64,000 nucleotides of DNA. Source: Neorickettsia findlayensis (GTDB taxonomy: Bacteria > Pseudomonadota > Alphaproteobacteria > Rickettsiales > Anaplasmataceae). The notes beneath the pieces are model-generated. The model saw only the letters and a program-made list of their open reading frames with translations, was not told where the DNA came from and ran no database searches. Positions 27,520 to 37,610 of this stretch are shown piece by piece (the first letter of the stretch is position 1; each line of letters starts with the position of its first letter). Location of the stretch: assembly GCF_009856525.1 (NCBI RefSeq), contig NZ_CP047224.1:1-64000 (forward strand), written 5' to 3'. The position numbers and the translations under genes are program-made.

Positions 27520-27789
27520 TCATCCCAATTTAGATTTACACAGGAGATATGAACAAAGCGAAGAAGTAATCCACATTATTGGAATGAGTAACAAAATCTT
27601 TAGTGTTGTAACTGAAAATCCGAATTTGAGCGCGCATCCAAGGAGCATAAGTGGTGCACCAAAAGAATCCGTCATACTTGCTGAATGGAGCTTCAAAAAA
27701 AAACACGGGAAACGCATGATACCAACAGTTCCGCTGAACATAAAGGTAACCCCTATGAAGACAATTAATAGCCACAACGATTCAATCAT
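27520..27789 (-). CDS. mnhG: Mrp-type Na+/H+ antiporter subunit G
   Basis: The product is about 89 residues with three helices. The family pattern is present in GTVGIMRFPCFFLKLHSASM, matching the G-x-R-x-P-D-x-x-x-R-x-H-A motif of MnhG, although the usual Asp and Arg positions have changed to Cys and Lys. I chose the ATG at 27789, where MnhG proteins usually begin. The frame is open to 27954 but the extra 55 residues look non-coding. No mnhE, mnhF, mnhD or full mnhA is next to it. Confidence 0.82.
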   Translation of the reverse strand: MIESLWLLIVFIGVTFMFSGTVGIMRFPCFFLKLHSASMTDSFGAPLMLLGCALKFGFSVTTLKILLLIPIMWITSSLCSYLLCKSKLG

Positions 27790-28004
27790 AAACAAAACCA
27801 CACACGCGTGATAATTAAAGCATACCAATGCCGTACTGGACGAACCATCTCGAGTGTTTGTTGAGCAAGCACAGAGCCCATTACTCCAAACAGACGGGAA
27901 TGTACGATCAATGCAATTCCTAAGTGGACAAAACAAGCCGCTTCCAACACTCACAAAGCAAGCATGAAGCCCATTATCTCAGATATGTGGAAAAGTTCAA
28001 TTTT

Positions 28005-28703
28005 TCACTTAGGAAGTCGTGTTAGGTGGCTGTACACAGATCTCACTTGTGCTATTGCAGAGGTTGCTGCAGTGCTGCAACGCAATATAGTTCTACCTAA
28101 TGAGATTTTTTTATCGATCAAGGAGAGCTCTTCATTAGAGAATCCTCCTTCTGGTCCAATGACTATAGTGTAAGAGCTTAAGATGGGGATATCACAAATG
28201 ACAGAGTCAGAAAGTGTTTCATCGCAAATGAACACGTTTTCGTGATATGTTTCCACCTCTTTCAGGGTGATAGGTGGTAGTAGAGTGGGTATGCTCATCC
28301 GACGACATTGTTGTGCTGCCTCGATTACCCAAAGCTCAAGCTTTTCGAGATCCCTGTTCTTATTTTCTGCATGCGATGAGTATATTGGTCGTAGTGCTGT
28401 GACATCTAGCTCTGTTGCCTGCCTAACAATTTCCTTTAGCGCTTTGTGTTTTGGAATTGCAAAGCACAAATTGATTTCATATGGATAACCTGCTGTTTGT
28501 GGCTGAATTTGTACATCGGGTACCAAAAAATTTTGCTTAACTTTTGCGATCCACTCACCATTCTGGCCGTTAAACACTATAACCTGGCCTTCTTTTTGTA
28601 AGCGCATTACCGTAAATAAATAGTGCTGTTTTTTCGGATCTATATGAATTTTTACACCTTTCTCTATGGTTCCAACATTCAAAAACAACCTTGTAAGTCG
28701 CAT
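28005..28703 (-). CDS. rsmE: 16S rRNA (uracil-1498-N3)-methyltransferase
   Basis: RsmE methylates U1498 in 16S rRNA using S-adenosylmethionine. The 232-residue protein has the SPOUT-fold signature YTIVIGPEGGFSNEEL at about residues 189-204 and the earlier EIVRQATELDV motif. A small N-terminal PUA-like domain precedes the trefoil-knot domain. Length is typical. It is the first gene of the minus-strand group that continues into the mrp genes. Confidence 0.94.
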   Translation of the reverse strand: MRLTRLFLNVGTIEKGVKIHIDPKKQHYLFTVMRLQKEGQVIVFNGQNGEWIAKVKQNFLVPDVQIQPQTAGYPYEINLCFAIPKHKALKEIVRQATELDVTALRPIYSSHAENKNRDLEKLELWVIEAAQQCRRMSIPTLLPPITLKEVETYHENVFICDETLSDSVICDIPILSSYTIVIGPEGGFSNEELSLIDKKISLGRTILRCSTAATSAIAQVRSVYSHLTRLPK

Positions 28704-28804
28704 TTCTGATTAATAAAAGTAAAAACACCGCACTTTAACATAACAAAAGGGGCATACTGTTATGTACTTACTTATTGTAAGTATCACGACGCAAAAAAGT
28801 TGTG

Positions 28805-28848
28805 TAGTTCAAATTGTCTTAGCGCATAGTTCAGATTATCTTAGCACT
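28805..28848. repeat. 22-bp imperfect tandem repeat, two copies
   Basis: The two copies share TAGTTCAnATTnTCTTAGCnC, with four substitutions. They lie between divergent rsmE and the HTH regulator gene and could be regulator sites or a simple duplication. Confidence 0.6.
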
Positions 28849-29198
28849 TACCGCTATCCAAAATTGATTTGCCCGATATGACAAACACATTTTTCATCAA
28901 ATCATTCCTTGGAAGTGATGGATAAGAAAAATCAGTAGACATACCATAATAATTTTGTTCTAATACAGAGTGGCTCTTTTTACCCTAATACAAGCCGGCA
29001 GTTTGTAAGTATTGAACAATCCCGATAGCCACTTTGGTGAAGCTTGTCTTTTAATCTACCTTCGTAATGCGTTTAGGACTTTTATAGCGTTTGTTTATAT
29101 TGCAATCTGGGTGTGAAGTTCATAATAAATATAGTATTTTTCGAAATTAGGAAGTGCCGTGTAGTATATTATTTATGGATAATTTACCTAATATTGTT

Positions 29199-29204
29199 TA
29201 TAAT
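29199..29204 (+). promoter_or_regulatory. Putative -10 box for the HTH gene
   Basis: TATAAT is a perfect -10 match about 36 bases upstream of the preferred ATG at 29240. No clear -35 is visible at the right distance. Confidence 0.4.
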
Positions 29205-29239
29205 ACCACTTAGTGTAGTAGTTGGGACGGAAAGAAATA

Positions 29240-29542
29240 ATGCTAAAAGATATTGTTAGAGGTGATAAAACCTCAGAAGAGGAGGTGTACGTTGATGTGG
29301 ACCGTTTCAGTATCTCGGATGCCAGTCAGCTTAGTGATGTGCGTGCTATCCTTGTGAAGAGAATTTCGCAGATCATTGCTTATAACAATTGGAGTCAGAA
29401 GTATGCTGCCAGTCTTTTGAAGATCGATCAGCCAAAAGTTTCGCAGATAAAAAATTTCAAAACAGAGGGTTTTTCCTTAGAGAGGTTGCTCAAATTTTTT
29501 ATCCTTCTTGGTTGGAAGGTTGATGTTAGGTTGACAAAGTAA
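29240..29542 (+). CDS. Small helix-turn-helix regulator (HTH_37/XRE-like)
   Basis: The product is about 100 residues. A lambda-repressor-like HTH covers about residues 40-80. The pattern NWSQKYAASLLKIDQPKVSQIKN and the following GFSLERLLKFFILLGWKVDV ending match the HTH_37 group, often found as antitoxins or small regulators. The ATG at 29240 has GGAAAG upstream; the longer frame begins with TTG at 29222. No toxin gene is adjacent, so a regulator role is more likely. rpoZ and ribF follow. Confidence 0.8.
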   Translation: MLKDIVRGDKTSEEEVYVDVDRFSISDASQLSDVRAILVKRISQIIAYNNWSQKYAASLLKIDQPKVSQIKNFKTEGFSLERLLKFFILLGWKVDVRLTK

Positions 29543-29592
29543 GTTGTTGCTTCCGGTTTTTTGTGTTACTCTATGACTTTCTTTTGTCTGCG

Positions 29593-29979
29593 ATGCGCGA
29601 TTGGCGTTTCTTTGAGGATGGGAATCTGTCCTGTTCCAGATTTGAGCTGGTGATACTTGCAAGCCAGAGGGCTTACGATTTACAAAGCGGCTCCCTACCT
29701 GATGTCCAGCACGAAGAAGGTGATAAGAGCCCCGTGATTGCATTGAAGGAGCTCTATTCTCTCAACATGGATTATGGAAAGCTTTTCCATGCTGCCATAA
29801 GGAGAATAGTCCATTTTTCAGGTTCTGGTTACGCAGGTATCTCCTCAGATTCTGGTCCGGCTAGATCTCATGCTAGAGGTCTCGTAGAGCACATTAATCA
29901 CGATCTTGTCGAAGAGCGTGATCCGGAAGTTTTCTCTGATTCTGAGTTTTCCTTTGCTGAAGATGAGGGGGACGAGTAG
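29593..29979 (+). CDS. rpoZ: RNA polymerase omega subunit
   Basis: Omega helps fold and assemble the beta' subunit. The N-terminal pattern CSRFELVILASQRAYDLQSG, then SPVIALKEL, matches the family. The product is about 128 residues; the C-terminal 60 residues are an acidic, Ser-rich extension. The ATG at 29593 gives the normal spacing to the RFELV motif; a GTG at 29563 would add 10 residues. It lies between the HTH gene and ribF. Confidence 0.85.
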   Translation: MRDWRFFEDGNLSCSRFELVILASQRAYDLQSGSLPDVQHEEGDKSPVIALKELYSLNMDYGKLFHAAIRRIVHFSGSGYAGISSDSGPARSHARGLVEHINHDLVEERDPEVFSDSEFSFAEDEGDE

Positions 29980-30000
29980 GTAGGGTTTTTGCCTCCGTAG

Positions 30001-30912
30001 ATGCAAGTTTACCATACTCCTGAGCTACTTTCCCACCCTTCAGTCGTTACCTTTGGTAACTTTGATGGAGTGCATTTGGGGCATCTGGCTTTGCTGTCTA
30101 CGCTGTCTAGTGTGGGTAAGTCAGCTGCTTTACATAGAGTTGTAGTCACTTTTGATCCTCACCCTTTTTGTTTTCTTAACTGCAAAAAAGACTTTCTTAT
30201 TACAGATCAGTGTACTAAAATTGCTCTCCTCTCTCCGTATGTGGATTCTCTATATTTTGTAAAGTTCGATGATGAGCTTAGGAAGTTGTCTCCTGAGGAC
30301 TTTCTGCAGTTTTTGTCTTCTTTTTTGAATTTTAGGTGCCTTGTAAATGCGGAAAATTGCAGGTTCGGGAGGTTTAGTTCCGGTAGCATAACTGAAATAA
30401 AGAAATATCAAGAGTTGCTTTCATATAAGGCTGTAATCATCAAGCCTGAGGTTAACGCTTCTGGCAGTAGATACTCTTCCACTCTGGTGCGGGCAGGCAT
30501 CAAGAATGGTGATGTGTTAAGTGTAAGGCAACTCTTGGGACGGTATCACAGTATACGTGGTATTATTCGGAGAGACAGGGGTCTTGCTAGTACTATCGGT
30601 TTTCCCACAATCAATATTGCAATTCCCGAGGATATAATTAAGCCAAAACTTGGTGTGTATGTAGTTGATATTTCGATAGAAGGTACCAGGTACGGCGGTA
30701 TAGCGAATATTGGTAAAAGACCCACCACCTCTGATAGTGGTGAAGTTATCCTAGAAGCACACATTTTTCACTTCTCTGATAACGTATATGGTAAAGAGGC
30801 CACAGTATACCTAAAAGCTTTTCTGCGAGAAGAAAAGCTTTTTTCTTCTCTTGAGGAATTAAAGGAACAAATCCTGGCAGATATCCGTGCCGCTCTTTCT
30901 ATGAATTTTTAA
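30001..30912 (+). CDS. ribF: Bifunctional riboflavin kinase / FAD synthetase
   Basis: RibF converts riboflavin to FMN and then FAD. The 303-residue protein has the nucleotidyltransferase motif VVTFGNFDGVHLGHLALL at about residues 15-32 and SSTLVRAGIKNGDV at about 159-172. The C-terminal kinase domain contains GRGLA-like DRGLASTIGFPTINIAIP and GIANIGKRPTT. The length is typical. It starts with ATG 21 bases after rpoZ. Confidence 0.95.
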   Translation: MQVYHTPELLSHPSVVTFGNFDGVHLGHLALLSTLSSVGKSAALHRVVVTFDPHPFCFLNCKKDFLITDQCTKIALLSPYVDSLYFVKFDDELRKLSPEDFLQFLSSFLNFRCLVNAENCRFGRFSSGSITEIKKYQELLSYKAVIIKPEVNASGSRYSSTLVRAGIKNGDVLSVRQLLGRYHSIRGIIRRDRGLASTIGFPTINIAIPEDIIKPKLGVYVVDISIEGTRYGGIANIGKRPTTSDSGEVILEAHIFHFSDNVYGKEATVYLKAFLREEKLFSSLEELKEQILADIRAALSMNF

Positions 30913-31039
30913 GTTCATTTTCTCATTTGTGTAATCTCATTCTTCCTCAGTGTGGTGCGTCTTTTTATTTTGGTTCATGCTAAAATTTATATGTGCTAAT
31001 TAAGTTTATTTAATTTTAAAATTAAAAACTTTATTAGCA

Positions 31040-31068
31040 TTGCAATTCTTTTATCCTAATGCTATAAT
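31040..31068 (+). promoter_or_regulatory. Promoter of the 21-residue repeat gene
   Basis: TTGCAA (31040-31045) and TATAAT (31063-31068) are 17 bases apart, the ideal spacing. Transcription would start near 31075, on top of the first in-frame ATG. This argues for the downstream ATG at 31099, or else for a leaderless message. Confidence 0.6.
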
Positions 31069-31098
31069 AAAAACATGTTAGGAAAAGAATACACAACT

Positions 31099-32154
31099 AT
31101 GAACACAGATGAATTGGCAAAACACCTACAGAAACTCTTTAGTGAAAAATTAAAGATGAATTTTGGTCTTGATGTTTTCAAAGATGCGCTTGGTCACCTT
31201 GATCAGGTGGAAATTGGGGACCTAAGTGTCTACGTAGACAGCTTAGCGAAATTTGGCTCGGACGACAGCGTCATAAGAAAGATGTTGGAGGCCGTTTGCA
31301 GTGAAAAAGAGTGTGGTGCACAGTTGAACGAGCTACTCCAGAGGTGGAATGGTATTTTTCCACATAATCCTATACCCGTTCCAACACATGAAGTTTTCAG
31401 CGCCGCAAATAATGGGCTTATAGCCGCAACTGTGGTCTTGGGGATTTTATCTGCTTCTCTGTTGGGTTTGGGTGCTGGGTACATGATGTACCAAAGAAAG
31501 ACTGGAGCTTTGAACCTTGAGCGTCATTTCAGAAACAGCCTCGATATGATCAGTATAGGTACATCTACACAAGATTTATCACATGTTTCTCCAGATGCTG
31601 GCAAACCAGTAAGTCGTCCTGGTCATGGCACGGCAGGTGTATCAGGAAATGCCTCTCCGAATGCTGGCAAACCAGTAAGTCCTGGTCATGGCACGGCAGG
31701 TGTATCAGGAAATGCCTCTCCGAATGCTGGCAAACCAGTAAGTCCTGGTCATGGCACGGCAGGTGTATCAGGAAATGCCTCTCCGAATGCTGGCAAACCA
31801 GTGCGTCCGGGTTATGGCACGGCAGATGTATCAGGAAATGCCTCTCCGAATGCTGGCAAACCAGTGCGTCCAGGTTATGCCACGGCAGATGTATCACGAA
31901 ATGCTTCTCCGGATGCTGGCAAACCAGTAAATCGGGATTCTAGCACTAGCATGCAAGATTTATCACGAAATGCTTCTCCGGATGCTGGCAAACTAGTAAA
32001 TCGGGATTCTAGCACTAGCATGCAAGATTTATCACGAGATGCTTCTTCAGGGGCTGACAAATCTAGCACAACTAGAGATTCGCGTAGAACCCCTTCTCCA
32101 AACTTAAATGAAGCGAAGGTTGATCAATCTGTCATTAATCGAAGTAGGATATAG
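31099..32154 (+). CDS. Tandem-repeat membrane protein
   Basis: The product has about 351 residues. Residues 1-100 are helical and charged. A membrane helix lies at about 106-130 (LIAATVVLGILSASLLGLG). A low-complexity C-terminal half is built of about seven 21-23-residue repeats starting SPNAGKPV or SPDAGKPV. The first five units share PGHGTAGVSGNA-like ends, and two later units have NRDSSTSMQDLSRNA. A decayed eighth unit follows. No signal peptide is seen. Such repeats are typical of surface or secreted antigens in this family. A PrtD-type secretion ATPase gene converges on it, 4 bases apart. The start choice follows the promoter position. Confidence 0.8.
   Translation: MNTDELAKHLQKLFSEKLKMNFGLDVFKDALGHLDQVEIGDLSVYVDSLAKFGSDDSVIRKMLEAVCSEKECGAQLNELLQRWNGIFPHNPIPVPTHEVFSAANNGLIAATVVLGILSASLLGLGAGYMMYQRKTGALNLERHFRNSLDMISIGTSTQDLSHVSPDAGKPVSRPGHGTAGVSGNASPNAGKPVSPGHGTAGVSGNASPNAGKPVSPGHGTAGVSGNASPNAGKPVRPGYGTADVSGNASPNAGKPVRPGYATADVSRNASPDAGKPVNRDSSTSMQDLSRNASPDAGKLVNRDSSTSMQDLSRDASSGADKSSTTRDSRRTPSPNLNEAKVDQSVINRSRI
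31587..32070 (+). repeat. In-frame 63-69-bp tandem repeats
   Basis: There are seven to eight units: one of 66 bp, four of 63 bp, two of 69 bp and a degraded last one. Units 2 and 3 are identical, and units 6 and 7 are nearly identical. The two subtypes imply at least two separate duplication events. Length polymorphism between strains is likely. Confidence 0.85.
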
Positions 32155-32158
32155 GTGC

Positions 32159-33892
32159 CTAATTAGATTCGCTGCCTTGTTCTTTGGTTCCTATGGAGAG
32201 TTGTTTGATGATCTCGTCCTTCTCTCCAAGGAACGCGATTGTTCCTTCTTTTACAAGCATAAGCCATTCAACTTCGCTTAGCAGAGAAAAGTTATGAGTC
32301 ATCAGAAGTGTAGTGATCCTTGCTTCTCTTGCGTAGCGTAGGGCTTTGGCTAGATGCGCCTCTCCACTTGAATCAAGATTTGCATTAGGTTCGTCTAGTA
32401 CAAGAAGCTTTATATTTCCATAAAAAGCTCTTGCTATTCCTATACGTTGGCGTTGTCCCCCGGATAAGACTGAGCCACCCGCACCTATAACGGTGTCGTA
32501 CCCACTTGGTAGGTGCAGTATCATTTCATGGACACCAGCAATTTTCGCTGCTCTCACGACTTCTGCTGGGTCTATATTTGGGTCAAATCTTGAAATATTT
32601 TCCTTAACTGTCGCGTTAAATAATTCTATATCCTGTGGAAGGTATCCCACATGCTTACCAAAGTGCTTACGTTCCCAAGTGTACGTGTCAGCACCATCAA
32701 GTCGTACTACCCCGGCTAGTGGTTTGAGAACTCCAACGATCAACCTTGCTATAGTGGACTTTCCAGCTGCACTACTGCCTACGACCCCCACTACTTTACC
32801 AGCTGGAATTGTGAAAGAGATGCCTTTGATCGTTGGCTTAGAACCACCCAATGGAGTGTATATTACTCTGTCGAATTCTATTTCCCCAGTGGGTTCAGGA
32901 AGTTCCATGGCTTGGGACCTTACAGGGGAGGTAATAAGCATGTTTTGAAGCCTACTATATGAAGTTTTTGCCTGCGATAAATTTTTCCAGTTCGAGATAG
33001 CTATTTCAAATGGTGCTAATGCCCTCCCCATTAGAATTGATACGGCAATTATCCCTCCTGCCGTCTTGTGTCCAGAAATAGCAAGGTAAGCTCCAATTCC
33101 GATTACAGCGATTTGTAACGTGAAACGTACCGCCTTTGTGAATGCCATGATTATGTATGAACGACTCAAAGCGAGTGTCTGTACGTCCCTTACCAGAGTA
33201 TTTTTTTTACTCCACTTTTCGACTATAGGTTCCACCATACCCATAGCCTCTACCACTTCAGAGTTTCGTGTTGCTATTTCTATCTCATTCAGATTACGCA
33301 CATTTGCTTCATTGCTCTGACGGGCAAGATTTCTAGTTGCAAAATCGTTTAAGAGTGCGATGCCGATGAGTGTGACAATACCTATGATAGCGACAATACC
33401 AAGGGTAAAATTTATTAAGAATATTGCTACCAAATATAATATCGACCATGGGGCATCAAAAAATGCAAAGACTCCATGGCCAGTAAGGAATCCACGGATG
33501 ATCTGCATGTCCCGCATAGTTTCGCTACTTGACGTGCCTGGCCTAACCGATATGAGTGCAATCGCATTGTTCAGTAGACCTGGTGTTAGGGTGTCATCAA
33601 ACCAGTTACCAACTTTTACGGTGATCATGGCTCGCGAGGCATCAAGGACTGATGAGCACGCGAAAGCACACAAGGTTATTATTGTAAGTGCTATTAGTGT
33701 CGAAGTGCTGCCACTTGAGAGTACTCTGTCGAGAACTTGTGAGGTGTAAAGCGGTAAGAATAGTGCCAGTACATTTATTCCTGAACTGAACCAAAAAAGA
33801 GTCCAAAATACAGATTTGCACTTATGTAAAGTTTTGTGGAGTATGGTCTCTTTGAGTTTTTCTTCAACGGCCGCGTCCGTAATTTTCATCAT
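32159..33892 (-). CDS. Type I secretion ABC transporter ATPase/permease, PrtD family
   Basis: This 577-residue half-transporter has an N-terminal membrane domain of about 330 residues with PrtD-family marks (FWTLFWFSSGINVLALFLPLY, then QVLDRVLSSGSTSTL). The ATPase domain holds the Walker A motif VGSSAAGKST, the signature LSGGQRQRIGIARAF, the Walker B motif LLVLDEPNANLD, and the switch His in MTHNFSL. Such proteins energise export with a membrane-fusion protein and TolC; neither is adjacent. The stop nearly touches the convergent tandem-repeat gene, a possible but unproven substrate. Confidence 0.93.
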   Translation of the reverse strand: MMKITDAAVEEKLKETILHKTLHKCKSVFWTLFWFSSGINVLALFLPLYTSQVLDRVLSSGSTSTLIALTIITLCAFACSSVLDASRAMITVKVGNWFDDTLTPGLLNNAIALISVRPGTSSSETMRDMQIIRGFLTGHGVFAFFDAPWSILYLVAIFLINFTLGIVAIIGIVTLIGIALLNDFATRNLARQSNEANVRNLNEIEIATRNSEVVEAMGMVEPIVEKWSKKNTLVRDVQTLALSRSYIIMAFTKAVRFTLQIAVIGIGAYLAISGHKTAGGIIAVSILMGRALAPFEIAISNWKNLSQAKTSYSRLQNMLITSPVRSQAMELPEPTGEIEFDRVIYTPLGGSKPTIKGISFTIPAGKVVGVVGSSAAGKSTIARLIVGVLKPLAGVVRLDGADTYTWERKHFGKHVGYLPQDIELFNATVKENISRFDPNIDPAEVVRAAKIAGVHEMILHLPSGYDTVIGAGGSVLSGGQRQRIGIARAFYGNIKLLVLDEPNANLDSSGEAHLAKALRYAREARITTLLMTHNFSLLSEVEWLMLVKEGTIAFLGEKDEIIKQLSIGTKEQGSESN

Positions 33893-34155
33893 TTCGCATT
33901 GATTACCTATGTGAAACGTATTATCTCAGGAAAAGATGTGCCTCTCAATGTAAAATTGCTAACTCTGTGTTAACGAATTAAAATCCTTGCCTTGTGCAGA
34001 CACCTGAAGTCGTTCTCGAAAGTTAAGTCCGAATAATGATCAAATTTTATAATCTTAAAATGAATTTTGTTCCTTCTTGCAATTATTAATCGTGAAGTTC
34101 TATTTCTTAGTTTATCATAGTACAATACCGTGGCGGTTTTAGATGTGGTGGGTTA

Positions 34156-34956
34156 ATGCTAAAGGGAAAGTTGGGTGTAATATTGGGTGTCGCGAATGAC
34201 CGTTCGATTGCATATGCAATAGGAAAGATTTGTAGAGAAAATGAAGCGGAGCTTGTTCTTACATATCCGGCTGACCAATTCAAAAAACGTTTAACTCCGA
34301 TAGCTGAGGAATTTGGGAATTCCGTGCTTGTGTGTTGTGATGTTTCACAAGAAAGCCAGGTGGAGGAACTGTTTCGTTTCATTGGGGAGAAATATGGAAG
34401 GCTCGACTTTGTCGTGCACTCTGTTGCTTTTTCGGATAAGGAAGAACTGCAGGGTGATTATATCAATACTTCTCTTAGTAATTTTTTGAATTCAATGCAC
34501 ATTTCATGTTATTCACTCACTTCAGTCTGTAGATATGCCTTACCATTGATGAAGGAAAACGGTGGCAGTGTTCTCACTTTGTCGTACTACGGAGCCGAAA
34601 AAGTGATTCCTCACTATAATGTTATGGGTGTGTGTAAGGCTGCTTTGGAGGCGAGTGTCAAATACTTAGCTGTTGATCTTGGTAAGCACAATATAAGGAT
34701 AAACACAATTTCTGCGGGGCCGATCAAGACTCTCGCTTCGTCTGCAATTGGAAAGTTTTCCTACATACTTAAGTGGAACAAGCATAATGCGCCTATAAAG
34801 AGGAATACTACTAAAGAAGACGTTGCTGGTGCAGCCCTCTACTTTTTGAGTGATCTAAGCGGTGGAACCACAGGTAGTACGTTACATGTCGACTGTGGAT
34901 ATCATGTAGTTGGGATGAGAGCAGTAGACTTGCCGCCGGATATCATGACTTCCTGA
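34156..34956 (+). CDS. fabI: Enoyl-[acyl-carrier-protein] reductase (NADH)
   Basis: FabI reduces trans-2-enoyl-ACP in the last step of each fatty acid elongation cycle. The 266-residue protein has the divergent SDR cofactor motif GVANDRSIAYAIGK at about residues 12-25, HSVAFSD at about 90-96, and the catalytic Tyr-x6-Lys in YNVMGVCKAALEAS. Length is typical. The ATG is preceded by GGTGGG. The 250 bases upstream contain a TATAAT near 34050 without a good -35. Confidence 0.95.
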   Translation: MLKGKLGVILGVANDRSIAYAIGKICRENEAELVLTYPADQFKKRLTPIAEEFGNSVLVCCDVSQESQVEELFRFIGEKYGRLDFVVHSVAFSDKEELQGDYINTSLSNFLNSMHISCYSLTSVCRYALPLMKENGGSVLTLSYYGAEKVIPHYNVMGVCKAALEASVKYLAVDLGKHNIRINTISAGPIKTLASSAIGKFSYILKWNKHNAPIKRNTTKEDVAGAALYFLSDLSGGTTGSTLHVDCGYHVVGMRAVDLPPDIMTS

Positions 34957-35000
34957 TCGGTTTGTATGTGATCGACGTATAGGAGTTCCTACTAAAGACC

Positions 35001-35219
35001 TTACCCGCCCCCGACAAACTCTACGATTTCGACTGAATCACCTGCTTTTAGTACGTGTTTATCATGTAAAGACCTTGGTATGATGGTGTGATTTAATTCA
35101 ATCGCCATTTGCGAAGTGTTGAGTTTTAGCAAATGTACCAAGCCTGATACCGTTGTTCCTGCTTCTACAGGAATATTGTCACCATTTACACTAATGGTTA
35201 TTTTCTGTTCGTCCGACAT
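35001..35219 (-). CDS. thiS: Sulfur carrier protein ThiS
   Basis: This 72-residue ubiquitin-like protein carries sulfur as a thiocarboxylate for thiamine thiazole synthesis. It begins ITISVNGDNIPVEAGTTVSGL and ends in VEFVGGG, providing the C-terminal Gly-Gly that is activated. The domain spans the whole protein. thiG, thiF and thiE are not in this window. It precedes no obvious partner and follows the carbonic anhydrase gene on the same strand by 39 bases. Confidence 0.88.
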   Translation of the reverse strand: MSDEQKITISVNGDNIPVEAGTTVSGLVHLLKLNTSQMAIELNHTIIPRSLHDKHVLKAGDSVEIVEFVGGG

Positions 35220-35258
35220 TTTCCCGAGAACTGTATAAAAAATACTTAAAATGTTGCC

Positions 35259-35783
35259 TTATTTAGTAAATTTTTTTATATATTTCTCTGCAAGAGCAGC
35301 ATACCTCACTGCGGACTCTTTTATGTGTGAGATTTCCTCTGCAGTAAGTATCCTTGCGAACTTTGCTGGTCTCCCGAGCCATAATTCACCGGATTTTATG
35401 TGTCTATTAGAAGTCACCAAAGAACCAGCTGCTACCATTGATCCACTTTCCATAATGGTGCCATCCATTATTATCGAGCCCATACCTACGAAGGTTTCGT
35501 CCATTAAAGTGCACGCATGTAACAAGCATTGATGTCCAACAGTGACATAGTTGCCAATCTCTGTGTGCCCTTTCTCATCGTGGTTAACATGTATCATTGT
35601 ACAATCTTGGATATTCGTATAACTACCAATCCTTATGTAATTAACATCACCTCGAATATTGCATCCATACCAAATACTGCTTTTAGGACCAACTGTGACA
35701 TCACCAATAACGAATGCATTCTCAGCTATGAAAGAAGAGCTAGCGATACTTGGAAAAGCCTCTTTCAATTCTAACAGGCTCAT
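35259..35783 (-). CDS. Gamma-carbonic anhydrase-like hexapeptide protein
   Basis: The product has about 174 residues and a left-handed beta-helix of hexapeptide repeats from about 15 to 150 (for example VIGDVTVGPKSSIWYGCNIRGD). The zinc-ligand pattern is visible: IHVNHDEKGH, then VGHQCLLHAC. The family includes YrdA, CaiE and PaaY. A GTG at 35804 is in frame, but a TATAAT ends just before it, so the ATG at 35783 is preferred. Confidence 0.88.
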   Translation of the reverse strand: MSLLELKEAFPSIASSSFIAENAFVIGDVTVGPKSSIWYGCNIRGDVNYIRIGSYTNIQDCTMIHVNHDEKGHTEIGNYVTVGHQCLLHACTLMDETFVGMGSIIMDGTIMESGSMVAAGSLVTSNRHIKSGELWLGRPAKFARILTAEEISHIKESAVRYAALAEKYIKKFTK

Positions 35784-35804
35784 GATAAACGAAAAATGTT
35801 CCAC

Positions 35805-36110
35805 GGGATTATAAAAGGTAAAAGGCTCTTGTGGTAGACATTTAGGTGCCTCTAGGTGTGGTTTTTTCGCGAAGTCGTTGTTTTGGCCACTCCTTTTGGT
35901 GGGTTCTATGTTTTTAATGATACTGCGTGCAAAATAAAAATAGAGTCTTATGGGTTGTGTGCCTCTGTTGACTCATGAAGTTTTGTGTAGTATCCATAGA
36001 TCTCAGGCGTGTGTCTCACTTGAGTAACACAGCCGGTTGTTTGAATAGTGAGAAAGTAAGTAAAGACAGCGAAACGTTAATTTATAGAGTTTGAATAAAT
36101 CAAATTCTCC
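35805..36110. other. 16S rRNA upstream region
   Basis: About 300 bases contain a candidate promoter, TTGACT (35968-35973) and TATCCA (35991-35996) with 17-base spacing; the -10 is poor. A hairpin GTGTCTCA-ct-TGAGtaACAC (36011-36030) lies in the leader. I see no gene. Confidence 0.4.
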
Positions 36111-37607
<1,497 letters not shown>

Positions 37608-37610
37608 TAT

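Larger units (their letters stand above)
28704..29239. other. Gene-poor stretch with a hairpin and a 22-bp tandem repeat
   Basis: TACTTAC (28765-28771) pairs with GTAAGTA (28777-28783). A 22-bp unit beginning TAGTTCA is repeated in tandem at 28805-28826 and 28827-28848 with four differences. A TATAAT at 29199-29204 lies about 36 bases before the HTH gene. I see no gene. Confidence 0.45.

Noticed and set aside
29222-29979. Toxin-antitoxin pair made of the HTH protein and its neighbour
   Set aside because: The downstream gene is the RNA polymerase omega subunit, not a toxin, by its RFELV-type signature.
31565-31897. Minus-strand frame across the 21-residue repeats
   Set aside because: It is an antisense shadow of repeated coding sequence without a ribosome-binding site.
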